Below, piece by piece: positions 55,866-64,000 of a stretch of 64,000 bases of DNA (position 1 is the first letter of the stretch; each line of letters starts with the position of its first letter). The DNA comes from Pseudonocardia sp. MH-G8 (GTDB taxonomy: Bacteria > Actinomycetota > Actinomycetes > Mycobacteriales > Pseudonocardiaceae). The notes beneath the pieces were generated by a model. That model worked only from the letters and a program-made list of their open reading frames with translations. It did no database searches and was not told the DNA's origin. The stretch spans positions 1,488,001-1,552,000 of the forward strand of contig NZ_NKYF01000001.1 in the NCBI RefSeq assembly GCF_002262885.1. Reading direction: 5' to 3'. Position numbers and translations under genes: made by a program.

Positions 55866-57577
55866 CCCGGATCCCCTGTATGGAAGCCGTTGCGGCGGTG
55901 CTCGAGTCGGAGGGCGTCGACACCGTCTTCGGCATCCCGGGCGCCGCGATCCTGCCGCTCTACGCCGCGCTGCAGAAGAGCGGCATCCGCCACCTCACCG
56001 TGCGCCACGAGGAGGGCGGCACGCACGCCGCCGACGGGTGGTCGCGAGCTACCGGCAAGGTCGGAGTGTCCATCGGGACCTCCGGCCCTGCCGGCACGAA
56101 CATGATCACCGGGTTGTACACGGCGCTCGCCGACTCCATCCCGATGATCTGCATCACCGGGCAGGCGCCGCGGGCGAAGCTGCACCAGGAGGCCTTCCAG
56201 GCCGTCGACATCGTGGAGATCGCCAAGCCCGTCACGAAGTGGGCGGTGCAGCTCAAGGAGCCCGCGCAGGCGCCGTGGGTGTTCCGCGAGGCCTTCCGGA
56301 TCGCCCGCTCGGGGCGTCCCGGCCCCGTGCTCATCGACCTCCCCGTCGACGTGCAGCGCGGCACCTGCTTCTACGACGCGGCCCTCGACGCGCCGCTGCC
56401 CGTCGACGTCCCGGCACCGCGGGCGCAGCCGGTGGCCGAGGCCGTGCGGATGCTGCTGGACGCCGAGCGGCCGATCATCCTCGCCGGTGGCGGCGTGATC
56501 GGCGCGGAGGCGTGCGACGAGCTGCGCCAGCTCGCCGAGCACCTACAGGTGCCGGTGCAGGTCACGCTGATGGGCAAGGGCGCGTTCCCCGAGGACCACC
56601 CGCTGTTCGCCGGCATGGCCGGCATCCAGACGCAGACCCGCTGGGGCAACGCGGCGTTCCTGGAGAGCGACCTCGTGCTCGCCGTCGGCGCCCGGTTCGG
56701 CGACCGGCACACCGGAGACCTGGAGACCTACCGGCAGGGCCGCAGGTTCGTGCACGTCGACATCGAGCCCACGCAGATCGGCAAGGTGTTCGAGCCGGAC
56801 CTGGGCATCGTCGGGCACGCCAAGCCCACGCTCGCGGCGCTGGCCGAGCACGCCCGGCGCGCCTCGCCGCAGCACGCGCCCGGCCGCTGGGTGGAGCGCG
56901 TCGCGCAGCTGCGCGGCACCCTGCTGCGCCGCGACGATTTCGACGACGTCCCGATCAAGCCGCCGCGCGTCTACCGGGAGCTCAACCAGGCGTTCGGCCC
57001 GGACACCACGTTCGTCACGGCGATCGGGCTGTACCAGATCTGGTCCGGACAGTTCCAGCAGACGTTCCGCCCCCGCCACTACCTGGTGTGCGGGCAGGCC
57101 GGGCCGCTCGGCTGGGAGGTGCCCGCCGCCATCGGCGTCAAGTGCGCGTACCCGGACAAGCCGGTGGTGGCCGTCGTCGGGGACTACTCCTTCCAGTTCC
57201 TCATGGAGGAGATCGCCGTCGCGGCGCAGTACAAGATCCCGTTCGTCATCGTGATGGTGAACAACGAGTACCTGGGGCTGATCCGGCAGGCCGAGCTCGG
57301 CTACGACATGAACTACGCCGTCGACCTGCACTACGGCGAGGGCGGCATCGACCACGTGAAGCTCATGGAGGCCTTCGGCTGCCCGGCCCGGCGCGTGGAG
57401 CAGCCCGGCGACATCGCCGACGCCCTGTCCTGGGCCGCGCTGGAGTCCGAGGCCCAGCAGCTGCCCGTGCTCGTCGAGGTGATGGTCGAGCGCGAGGCCA
57501 ACGCGGCCATGGGCCCGTCCCTCAACGCGATCACCGAGTTCGAGCCGGCCCCGGACCTGGTCCCCCTGGCCGACTGA
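55862..57577 (+). CDS. gcl: Glyoxylate carboligase-like ThDP enzyme (tartronate-semialdehyde synthase)
   Basis: Condenses two glyoxylates to tartronate semialdehyde and CO2. The 571-residue ThDP enzyme has N-terminal FGIPGAAILPLYAAL, SGPAGTNMITGLYTALADSIP, QAVDIVEIAKPVTKWAV and C-terminal GQAGPLGWEVPAAIGVKCA, with the ThDP motif GDYSFQFLMEEIAV. Odd point: the residue after RH in RHEEGG (position 50) is Glu, whereas Gcl of E. coli lacks the canonical glutamate there (Val51). It is therefore a divergent Gcl or a related carboligase; hyi and glxR beside it support Gcl function. It is the last gene of the operon, followed by an 18-bp hairpin. Confidence 0.82.
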   Translation: MTRIPCMEAVAAVLESEGVDTVFGIPGAAILPLYAALQKSGIRHLTVRHEEGGTHAADGWSRATGKVGVSIGTSGPAGTNMITGLYTALADSIPMICITGQAPRAKLHQEAFQAVDIVEIAKPVTKWAVQLKEPAQAPWVFREAFRIARSGRPGPVLIDLPVDVQRGTCFYDAALDAPLPVDVPAPRAQPVAEAVRMLLDAERPIILAGGGVIGAEACDELRQLAEHLQVPVQVTLMGKGAFPEDHPLFAGMAGIQTQTRWGNAAFLESDLVLAVGARFGDRHTGDLETYRQGRRFVHVDIEPTQIGKVFEPDLGIVGHAKPTLAALAEHARRASPQHAPGRWVERVAQLRGTLLRRDDFDDVPIKPPRVYRELNQAFGPDTTFVTAIGLYQIWSGQFQQTFRPRHYLVCGQAGPLGWEVPAAIGVKCAYPDKPVVAVVGDYSFQFLMEEIAVAAQYKIPFVIVMVNNEYLGLIRQAELGYDMNYAVDLHYGEGGIDHVKLMEAFGCPARRVEQPGDIADALSWAALESEAQQLPVLVEVMVEREANAAMGPSLNAITEFEPAPDLVPLAD

Positions 57578-57648
57578 GCCGAAACCCCCTCTGAGCCGAG
57601 GCGACCGCTTCCCGGGTTGCGCGGAAGCTGTTCCAGCTCCGGTTCTGC

Positions 57649-57710
57649 GGGTGAACGGAACACCAGCGCTCTTCGATCATGGCCGGAGGGCTCTGGTGTT
57701 CCGTTCACCC
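57649..57710. terminator. Perfect 18-bp-arm hairpin after gcl
   Basis: Arms GGGTGAACGGAACACCAG (57649-57666) and exact complement (57693-57710), 26-bp loop, 72 bp after the gcl stop. It probably ends the sucC-gcl operon. Confidence 0.8.
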
Positions 57711-58997
57711 GGGATTCGCTCTTCGACCGCCGGGCTTGTCGTGACGGCGGGCGTCGTGCTGGTGGTGGGGAGCGTTTCCACGGTCAGGGAGACGCCTCGG
57801 TCGTCCAGGAGCCCTGGAGCAGCGGCACGGTCGACCTGATCATGGATGGCTCGCTCATGGCCGCCTTCCTCACGATCAGATAGACCTGAGAGGTATCCAG
57901 GAAAGACCCAACCCCTCTCACGTCTACATGGTCATGAAAACTCCTGTGGGCGCGCCGTCCCCGGCTCGCAGCCACTGCCCCACACCCCGCCCAGGCCCTC
58001 GGCGCAGTCGGCCGGGTTGGCACCACTACCGAATAACGGGGCTGGGTGGACGGCCGTCCCCGACGCGGGCCCAGGCCCGTCCGGGACGAGACCGCCCTGC
58101 TGCGTGCTCGCCCACCTTGCGGTGGCCCCGGTCCACCCCCTACCGGTGATCATCGGCGCGGGTCGGAGGCGTGTGCACCTCTCGTGATCGGCGGGATCGG
58201 GACAGGCGGTGCACCGGGAGTCTGTTGCCGAACCGGTCAGGCCCGCACCGCGGGCGCTACGTCGATGCCGGTCGGGCGCGGTCCGCGGTGATCGATCTGA
58301 TCAGCACCTGGGCGCGGGTGCTGCGACGGTGGCGTACGTGTCGGAGCGATCAGGGCCGAGTGATCGGTGCGAGCAGTGCGTGGGTGCTGTCGCGGCGACG
58401 TCAGGTACTTCTCGCAGCGATCACCATCGCGCGGCCGCGAACCCCAAATTCGGCAACACGCTCCCGGTGCGGCTCATGTCCCTGGTTCGCTGATCAAGGC
58501 CGTTGTCGGGGTTTCCGGAACGGCACCACAGCCAGTCGCGCGGGCACCCGGCCGCGACGGGCTCCTCCGGAACAGGCCTGGGCCAGCGCCGGGAACGGCC
58601 GCCCGGACGACCACGATATTCGTGGGTCGTACCCAACCCGGCCACCCTCGGCGCGGAGGACGGGCTCGGCGCCGGACCGACTGCGCGTGAGGCCCTGGTG
58701 CGGGGTGAGGCAGGAAGTCACGAGCCGGGAACGGCGCGCCCACCGCAACCCGGCCTACGAGGCAGGGCCACGGGGAGGAGCAACGGCGGGACGCGGGGCC
58801 GAGCAGTGCTCGCAAACCGGTCGCGCCCTGATTCGCGCCGCGCACCCCCCATCGACGGGTTGCGACGGCGCCGAAGGGTTGGGCCGGCGAGAAGCAGTGC
58901 GCCGGCGGATCGCGAACCAAGCGCGGCATGTCCCGGTGAACGTTCGGGGCCGCAGAGCTGGATCTCGCACGATCGATCGTTCCGAGATCGAGCCGAG
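57711..58997. other. 1.3-kb region without a recognisable gene
   Basis: Several open frames exist on both strands, but none shows a family motif, a good start with ribosome site, or consistent codon pattern. Composition is more mixed than in coding DNA, with AT-richer patches near 57830-57950. Short words such as GATCATGG and CGATC recur. It could be a decayed gene or an old insertion; nothing specific can be named. Confidence 0.5.
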
Positions 58998-59013
58998 CGC
59001 CCTGCGCAGGGCG
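58998..59013. terminator. Palindrome CGCCCTGCGCAGGGCG after panE-like gene
   Basis: Perfect 16-bp palindrome inside a wider imperfect hairpin (TCGTTCCGAGATC...GATCCCGGAACGA), about 40 bp past the stop of the reductase gene on the - strand. Confidence 0.6.
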
Positions 59014-59054
59014 GCGAGCTGGATCCCGGAACGATCTCGCGCGGTGCGGCGGCG

Positions 59055-60032
59055 TCAGGACGCCGCGGTCACCTGCTGGTTGAGCAGGTCCGCCACCGCT
59101 GTGATGGCGCGGAGGGTGGGCACCTCGGCGCCGGTGAGATCGGCCAGCTCCACGACGGCGGTCAGGAGCACGTCGAGCTCCATCGGGCGGCCGCGTTCCA
59201 GGTCCTGCAGCGTGGACGTCTTGTGCTCGCCGGTGCGCTCGGCGCCGGCGAGCCGCTTCTCCACGGAGATCTCGGGGTGGCAGCCGACGCGGCGGGCCAC
59301 GTCGAGGGTCTCCTCCATCATCTGCGCGACGAGCGCCCTGGTGCCGGCGTGGCGGCAGATGCCGGCCATCGTCGCCCGGGTGAGCGCGCTGAGCGGGTTG
59401 AACGCGATGTTGCCCATCAGCTTGATCCAGATGTCGGACCGGACATCGGGCTCGACCGGGCACTTGAGCCCGCCCTCCACCATCGCGTCGGCGAACTCGG
59501 TACACCGTGACGTGACGCTGCCGCCGGGCTCGCCGATGGAGAACCGGGTGCCCTCGAGGTGCCGCACGACGCCGGGTGCCTCGATCTCGGTGGCCGCGTA
59601 GACCACGCAGCCCACCGCGCGGTCCAACGGTAGTGCCGCCGTGACGGCGCCTCCGGGGTCGACGCTCTCGACGCGGTGCCCCTCGTACGGGCCGGCCAGG
59701 CGGTGGAAGTACCACCAGGGGATGCCGTTCTGGGCGGCGATGATCGTGGTGCGTTCGTGCAGGAGCGGGGCGACCATCGGGCCGGCCGCGGCGTAGGCGT
59801 TGGCCTTGAACCCCAGGAAGACGTGGTCGACCGGCCCGATCTGCGCCGGGTCGTCGGTCGCGTTCGGACGGGCCGCGAAGTCGCCTCGCGGGCTGCGCAC
59901 GCGCACCCCGTGTTCGCGCAGTGCCTGCAGGTGCGGCCCACGGGCGACCAGGTGCACTTCGGCACCCGCTCGACTGAGGCTCGCCCCCACATACGCACCG
60001 ATCGCTCCCGCCCCCAGCACAGCAACCTTCAC
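59055..60032 (-). CDS. 2-dehydropantoate 2-reductase-family protein, candidate oxalyl-CoA reductase
   Basis: A 325-residue PanE/ApbA-type NADPH reductase: VAVLGAGAIGAYVGASLSRAG at the N-terminus, FLGFKANAYAAAGP, NGIPWWYFHRLAGPYEGHRV, the catalytic-type Lys in DIWIKLMGNIAFNPLSALTRATM and a later Glu/Ser region. Authentic PanE serves pantothenate synthesis, but in Methylobacterium the PanE2 protein encoded with oxalate genes reduces oxalyl-CoA to glyoxylate. The gene here is divergent from frc across predicted GntR sites, so that role fits better. GTG start. Confidence 0.8.
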   Translation of the reverse strand: MKVAVLGAGAIGAYVGASLSRAGAEVHLVARGPHLQALREHGVRVRSPRGDFAARPNATDDPAQIGPVDHVFLGFKANAYAAAGPMVAPLLHERTTIIAAQNGIPWWYFHRLAGPYEGHRVESVDPGGAVTAALPLDRAVGCVVYAATEIEAPGVVRHLEGTRFSIGEPGGSVTSRCTEFADAMVEGGLKCPVEPDVRSDIWIKLMGNIAFNPLSALTRATMAGICRHAGTRALVAQMMEETLDVARRVGCHPEISVEKRLAGAERTGEHKTSTLQDLERGRPMELDVLLTAVVELADLTGAEVPTLRAITAVADLLNQQVTAAS

Positions 60033-60060
60033 GTCGGGCTCCCGTCCTCGGTTTGTGCAT

Positions 60061-60076
60061 CCAGTATGCAGTATGG
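60061..60076. promoter_or_regulatory. Predicted GntR operator near panE-like start
   Basis: CCAGTATGCAGTATGG, 29 bp upstream of the reductase GTG; the half-site GTATGC/GCATAC recurs in the other four sites. Confidence 0.6.
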
Positions 60077-60138
60077 AGCGAGCCGGTCAAGCGCAAGTCG
60101 CCTCTGGACAACGAGGGAGGCGTGGAGTACCAAGACAG

Positions 60139-60158
60139 CCATACCGTATGCAGTATGG
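60139..60158. promoter_or_regulatory. Predicted GntR operator in panE-frc gap
   Basis: CCATACCGTATGCAGTATGG, a near-palindrome (16 of 20 positions), about 175 bp upstream of frc. It may serve frc, and panE together with the 60061 site. The rest of the 300-bp gap shows nothing else certain. Confidence 0.6.
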
Positions 60159-60332
60159 GCAGGCCGTCGGGTTGCGCGGACGGCGACGACGAGGAGATGC
60201 CTTCGCGATGACGCAGACGATCCCCGGATGCGCGGCACGGAACGGGGTCGGCGAGACACCGCCCGCGGCCCCCGGACGAGCGGGTCACAACGGACAAAAG
60301 AACCATTACGGACAAGTGATCGGGGCAGACAG

Positions 60333-61559
60333 ATGAGTGCTCTGGATGGCATCCGCATCCTCGACATGACCCACGTCCAGTCGGGTCCCTCGGCCACCCA
60401 GATCCTGGCCTGGCTCGGCGCCGACGTGGTGAAGCTCGAGGCACCGACCGGCGACATCACCCGCCAGCAGCTGCGAGACGTCCCGGACGCCGACAGCCTG
60501 TACTTCACGATGCTGAACTGCAACAAACGCAGCATCACGCTGAACATGAAGAGCGAGGAAGGCAAGCAGCTCTTCATCGACATGGTCAAGAAGTCCGACG
60601 TGCTCGTGGAGAACTTCGGGCCCGGCGCCGTGGACCGCATGGGATTCACGTGGGACCGACTCCAGGAGCTCAACCCGCGGCTGGTCTACGCGTCCATCAA
60701 GGGCTTCGGTGAAGGCCCCTACACCCATTACAAGGCCTACGAGGTGGTCGCCCAGGCGATGGGCGGCTCGATGAGCACCACCGGGTTCGAGGACGGTCCG
60801 CCGGTGGCCACCGGGGCGCAGATCGGCGACTCCGGCACCGGCATGCACGTGGTCGCCGGCATCCTGGCCGCGCTCGTGCAGCGGGGCACCACCGGCCGCG
60901 GCCAGCGGGTGACTGTGGCGATGCAGCACGCCGTGCTCAACCTCTGCCGGGTCAAGCTGCGTGACCAGCAGCGCCTCACCCACGGGCCGCTCGCCGAGTA
61001 CCCGAACGAGCAGTTCACCGACGAGGTGCCGCGCTCGGGCAACGCCTCGGGCGGCGGCCAGCCCGGCTGGGCCGTGAAGTGCGCACCCGGCGGCCCGAAC
61101 GACTGGATCTACGTCATCGTGCAGCCGCCGGGTTGGGCACCGATCGCCAACCTGATCGGCCGGCCCGAGCTCGCCGACGACCCGGAGTGGAGCACGCCCG
61201 CCGCCCGGCTGCCCAAGCTCGACAAGATGTTCCAGCTCATCGAGGAGTGGACCTCCCGCCTCTCGAAGTGGGACGCCCTCGCCGAGCTCAACGCCCACAA
61301 CGTGCCGTGCGGCCCGATCCTGTCCACCAAGGAACTCATCGAGGACGCGTCGCTCGCGGACAACAACATGGTCGTCACGGTCGACCACCCCGAGCGCGGC
61401 GCCTTCAAGACCGTCGGCTGCCCGATCAAGCTGTCGGACTCCCCGGTGAAGGTCGAGACCTCACCGCTGCTCGGCCAGCACAACGAGGACGTGTACGTGC
61501 GCGAGCTGGGCGTCGACCCGCAGCGCTTCGCCGAGCTCAAGACGAACGGAGTGATCTGA
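60333..61559 (+). CDS. frc: Formyl-CoA:oxalate CoA-transferase
   Basis: Class III CoA-transferase that moves CoA to oxalate, giving oxalyl-CoA. The 408-residue sequence follows the Oxalobacter enzyme closely: LDMTHVQSGPSATQ, NCNKRSITLNMKSEEGK, VENFGPGAVDRMGFTWD, catalytic Asp166 in AQIGDSGTGMH, VKLRDQQRL and the flexible SGGGQPGW loop. The CoA donor could also be acetyl- or succinyl-CoA. The ATG start is 2 bp after AGACAG-type sequence, followed by the acyl-CoA synthetase gene 2 bp downstream. Confidence 0.93.
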   Translation: MSALDGIRILDMTHVQSGPSATQILAWLGADVVKLEAPTGDITRQQLRDVPDADSLYFTMLNCNKRSITLNMKSEEGKQLFIDMVKKSDVLVENFGPGAVDRMGFTWDRLQELNPRLVYASIKGFGEGPYTHYKAYEVVAQAMGGSMSTTGFEDGPPVATGAQIGDSGTGMHVVAGILAALVQRGTTGRGQRVTVAMQHAVLNLCRVKLRDQQRLTHGPLAEYPNEQFTDEVPRSGNASGGGQPGWAVKCAPGGPNDWIYVIVQPPGWAPIANLIGRPELADDPEWSTPAARLPKLDKMFQLIEEWTSRLSKWDALAELNAHNVPCGPILSTKELIEDASLADNNMVVTVDHPERGAFKTVGCPIKLSDSPVKVETSPLLGQHNEDVYVRELGVDPQRFAELKTNGVI

Positions 61560-61561
61560 GG

Positions 61562-63691
61562 ATGGGCTACGACAAGGACGCCGTACGCGAGGTCCTCGAC
61601 AAGGCGCTGGCCGAGGGCCGGGAGTCGCTCACCGCTCCCGAGGGCCGCAGCGTCTGCCAGGCCTACGGCATCCCGACGCCGGGTGAAGGCCTCGCCAGCA
61701 CCGCCGACGACGCCGTCCGGCTGGCCGCCGAGCTGGGCGGGCGGGTCGTCATGAAGATCGTGTCGCCGGACATCCTGCACAAGACGGAGGCCGGCGGCGT
61801 CAAGGTCGGGGTCTCCGGCGACGAGGCCGTGCGCGCCGCGTTCGACGAGATCGTGGCGAACGCGAAGGCCTACGACGCCGGCGCGACGATCGACGGCATC
61901 CAGGTGCAGCAGATGCTCACCGGCGGGCACGAGGTGATCATCGGGGCCACCACGGACCCGACGTTCGGCAAGGTGATCGTGTTCGGCCTCGGCGGCGTGC
62001 TGGTCGAGGTGCTGAAGGACGTCACGTTCCGCCTCGCCCCGGTGGACACGCCGACCGCGCACTCGATGCTGGACGGCATCAAGGCCGCCGAGGTCCTGAA
62101 GGGCGCCCGGGGTGCGGAGCCCGCGGACGCCGACGCGCTCGCCGACATCATCAAGCGGCTCTCGGACCTGGTGACCGACTTCCCCCGGATCAGCGAGTTC
62201 GACCTCAACCCGGTGTTCGCCACGCCCGAGGGCGCCTCGGCGGCGGACGTCCGGATCGTGCTGTCGGCCGAGGAGCCCGTCGAGCCGGTGCGCTACAGCG
62301 AGGAGGAGATCCTCGCGACGATGAACCGCATGATGCGGCCGAACGCGGTCGCCGTCATCGGTGCGTCGGACCAGGCCGGCAAGATCGGCAACTCCGTGAT
62401 GAAGAACCTCATCAACGGTGGCTACGCCGGCGAGATCTACCCCATCAACCCGAAGGCCGACGAGATCCTCGGCAAGAAGGCCTACAAGAGCATCGGCGAC
62501 GTGCCCGGCGACATCGACGTCGCGGTGTTCGCGGTGCCGGCCAAGTTCGTGCCGCAGGCGCTGCGCGAGGTGGGCGAGAAGAACGTGCCCGCCGCGGTGC
62601 TGATCCCGTCCGGATTCGCCGAGACGGGCAACGTCGAGCTGCAGGACGAGATCGTCGCGATCGGTCGCGAGCTCGGCGTGCGGCTGCTCGGGCCGAACAT
62701 CTACGGCTACTACTACACACCGCAGAACCTGTGCGCGACGTTCTGCACGCCCTACGACGTCAAGGGCGGTGTCGCACTCACCTCGCAGAGCGGCGGCATC
62801 GGCATGGCGATCCTCGGGTTCAGCCGCAGCTCCAAGATGGGCGTCTCCGCGATCGTCGGGCTGGGCAACAAGTCCGACCTCGACGAGGACGACCTGCTCA
62901 CCTACTTCGGTGAGGACCCGGACACCAACATCGTCGCGATGCACCTCGAGGACCTGAAGGACGGCCGGACGTTCGTCTCGGCAGCCCAGAAGATCACGAA
63001 GAAGAAGCCGGTAGTCGTGCTCAAGGCCGGCCGCACGGCGCTGGGCGCGAAGGCCGCCAGCTCGCACACCGGCGCGCTCGCCGGCGACGACAAGGTCTAC
63101 GACGACATCCTCAAGCAGTCGGGTGTGGTCAGGGCCTACTCGCTCAACGACATGCTGGAGTTCGCCCGCGGCATCCCCGTGCTGCCCACGCCGAAGGGCG
63201 AGAACGTCGTCATCATCACCGGGGCCGGTGGCTCGGGTGTGCTGCTCTCCGACGCGGTCGTCGAGAACGGGCTCTCCCTCATGGAGATCCCGCAGGACCT
63301 CGACGAGGCCTTCAAGGCGTTCATCCCACCCTTCGGCGCCTCGGGCAACCCGATCGACATCACCGGTGGCGAGCCGCCGTCGACCTACGAGGCAACGATC
63401 CGGCTGGGTCTCGAGGACGATCGCATCCACGCCTTGATCCTCGGCTACTGGCACACCATTGTGACCCCACCGATGGTCTTCGCCGAGCTCACCGCGCGCG
63501 TGGTGGCCGAAGCACGGGAGAAGGGGATCGAGAAGCCGGTCGTGGCGTCCCTCGCGGGCGACACGGAGGTGGAGGAGGCGAGTGACTACCTCTACCAGCA
63601 CGGGATCGTCGCGTACCCCTACACGACGGAGAAGCCGGTGGCCGTTCTCGGGGCGAAGTACCGCTGGGCCCGTGGTGCCGGTCTCGTCTGA
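61562..63691 (+). CDS. ADP-forming acyl-CoA synthetase (acetate--CoA ligase family)
   Basis: A 709-residue NDP-forming CoA ligase with the ATP-grasp domain first (about 1-235; GRVVMKIVSPDILHKTEAGGVKVGV), then a CoA-binding Rossmann domain (about 255-380; NAVAVIGASDQAGKIGNSVM) and Ligase-CoA domains with the phosphorylated His502 in SSHTGALAG. It makes an acyl-CoA plus ADP and phosphate. Next to frc it could regenerate formyl-CoA or form oxalyl-CoA; the acyl group is not evident from sequence. Co-transcribed with frc. A strong hairpin follows. Confidence 0.88.
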   Translation: MGYDKDAVREVLDKALAEGRESLTAPEGRSVCQAYGIPTPGEGLASTADDAVRLAAELGGRVVMKIVSPDILHKTEAGGVKVGVSGDEAVRAAFDEIVANAKAYDAGATIDGIQVQQMLTGGHEVIIGATTDPTFGKVIVFGLGGVLVEVLKDVTFRLAPVDTPTAHSMLDGIKAAEVLKGARGAEPADADALADIIKRLSDLVTDFPRISEFDLNPVFATPEGASAADVRIVLSAEEPVEPVRYSEEEILATMNRMMRPNAVAVIGASDQAGKIGNSVMKNLINGGYAGEIYPINPKADEILGKKAYKSIGDVPGDIDVAVFAVPAKFVPQALREVGEKNVPAAVLIPSGFAETGNVELQDEIVAIGRELGVRLLGPNIYGYYYTPQNLCATFCTPYDVKGGVALTSQSGGIGMAILGFSRSSKMGVSAIVGLGNKSDLDEDDLLTYFGEDPDTNIVAMHLEDLKDGRTFVSAAQKITKKKPVVVLKAGRTALGAKAASSHTGALAGDDKVYDDILKQSGVVRAYSLNDMLEFARGIPVLPTPKGENVVIITGAGGSGVLLSDAVVENGLSLMEIPQDLDEAFKAFIPPFGASGNPIDITGGEPPSTYEATIRLGLEDDRIHALILGYWHTIVTPPMVFAELTARVVAEAREKGIEKPVVASLAGDTEVEEASDYLYQHGIVAYPYTTEKPVAVLGAKYRWARGAGLV

Positions 63692-63764
63692 GGAGATGGA
63701 GAGCTGGGGCCGGCACTGAAGCCGGCTCGGCCCGGTGCCGAACGGCGCATCGGGTATCGGAGAG

Positions 63765-63826
63765 GCAGGCCCGGCCGGTAATCCCTGGAGAATTCGCCCA
63801 CCCGCCAGGGACCCGGCCGGGCCTGC
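63765..63826. terminator. Strong hairpin after acyl-CoA synthetase
   Basis: Arms GCAGGCCCGGCCGG plus TCCCTGG and their complements (about 21 bp with one bulge) around a 16-bp loop. No T-tract. It ends the frc operon or separates it from the gene starting at 63931. Confidence 0.75.
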
Positions 63827-63930
63827 GGGCAGCCGATTCGTCACGTGTTCCGCACGAGGAGGAAGGCGCGGAAAGGCAGGGTCGGGCGGGTAGACCCCAC
63901 TCAGGAGATCCCAATGGAGAGGTCCCAGCA

Positions 63931-64000
63931 GTGACGACTTCAAGAGAACCCGACGCCGTATCGGGTGATCCGACTGCCACCGACACGCGCGTATGGCACG
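63931..64000 (+). CDS. Start of a downstream gene (3' cut by window)
   Basis: A GTG with GGAGAGG about 9 bp upstream opens a frame to the window end (TTSREPDAVSGDPTATDTRVW). Too short to recognise. Being directly downstream of frc, it could be the expected oxalyl-CoA decarboxylase, formate dehydrogenase or another oxalate gene. Confidence 0.4.
   Translation, partial: MTTSREPDAVSGDPTATDTRVWH

Noticed and set aside
61109..63943. Very long antisense open frame opposite the acyl-CoA synthetase gene (and similar ones opposite iolA, purL and others).
   Set aside because: High GC leaves few stops on the opposite strand. The products are Arg/Gly/Ala/Val-rich with no family motifs, while the sense strand has clear ones.

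Overview
The window is very GC-rich, starts many genes with GTG, chains them through 4-bp ATGA/GTGA overlaps, and carries actinobacterial families such as a SigE-type ECF sigma factor, a bacterial SCP-like gene beside the purine genes and a PurF with a propeptide. This points to a filamentous or soil actinomycete, most likely Pseudonocardiaceae. The genus is inference, not read from a marker gene. No rRNA, tRNA, CRISPR array, prophage or intact insertion sequence was seen.

Left part (1-16.2 kb): a myo-inositol catabolic locus on the + strand. It runs iolB (cut by the window start), iolD, iolA and an IolE/IolI-type isomerase. A CUT2-type sugar ABC transporter follows, with lipoprotein, permease and single-domain ATPase, and then inositol dehydrogenase, iolH, a second dehydrogenase and iolE. 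A LacI-type regulator, divergent across a perfect TAAAGCGCTTTA operator, faces a second operon of a phytanoyl-CoA-dioxygenase-like enzyme, an SDR and a third Gfo/Idh/MocA dehydrogenase. That operon may feed modified inositols into the pathway.

Middle part (16.3-49.2 kb): mostly housekeeping. De novo purine genes purM, purF, purL, purQ, purS, purC, purB and purD lie on the - strand, interspersed with unrelated genes. These include a NrtR-like NUDIX protein, a PAS-GGDEF-EAL protein, a REC-PP2C / CHASE3 histidine kinase / REC module, a SigE-family sigma factor with a membrane partner, a K+ channel, a DUF4097 protein, a LysR with a cysteine-dioxygenase-like and a DHFR-like gene, NhaA and ArfB. 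At 42.5-44.3 kb is a striking secreted repeat protein. It has ten 12-residue L/D repeats, then six glycine-zipper/acidic modules and a Ser-Asp tail, and it is preceded by a structured leader.

Right part (49.3-64 kb): a coherent oxalate/glyoxylate assimilation locus. It holds a GntR regulator, an OxlT-like MFS transporter, a SucCD-type CoA ligase, hydroxypyruvate isomerase, tartronate-semialdehyde reductase, a glyoxylate carboligase-like enzyme, a PanE-like reductase (candidate oxalyl-CoA reductase), formyl-CoA:oxalate CoA-transferase and an ADP-forming acyl-CoA synthetase. Five copies of a CATACTGTATGC-like motif sit upstream of the regulator, between the divergent transporter and CoA-ligase genes, and between panE and frc, so the whole locus looks like one GntR regulon. 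The proposed flow is oxalate uptake, activation to oxalyl-CoA, reduction to glyoxylate, carboligation to tartronate semialdehyde, then glycerate.

Intergenic regions are rich in long hairpins at gene 3' ends, several belonging to recurring sequence families, and in a dispersed repeat whose first three bases are the stop codon of the preceding gene.
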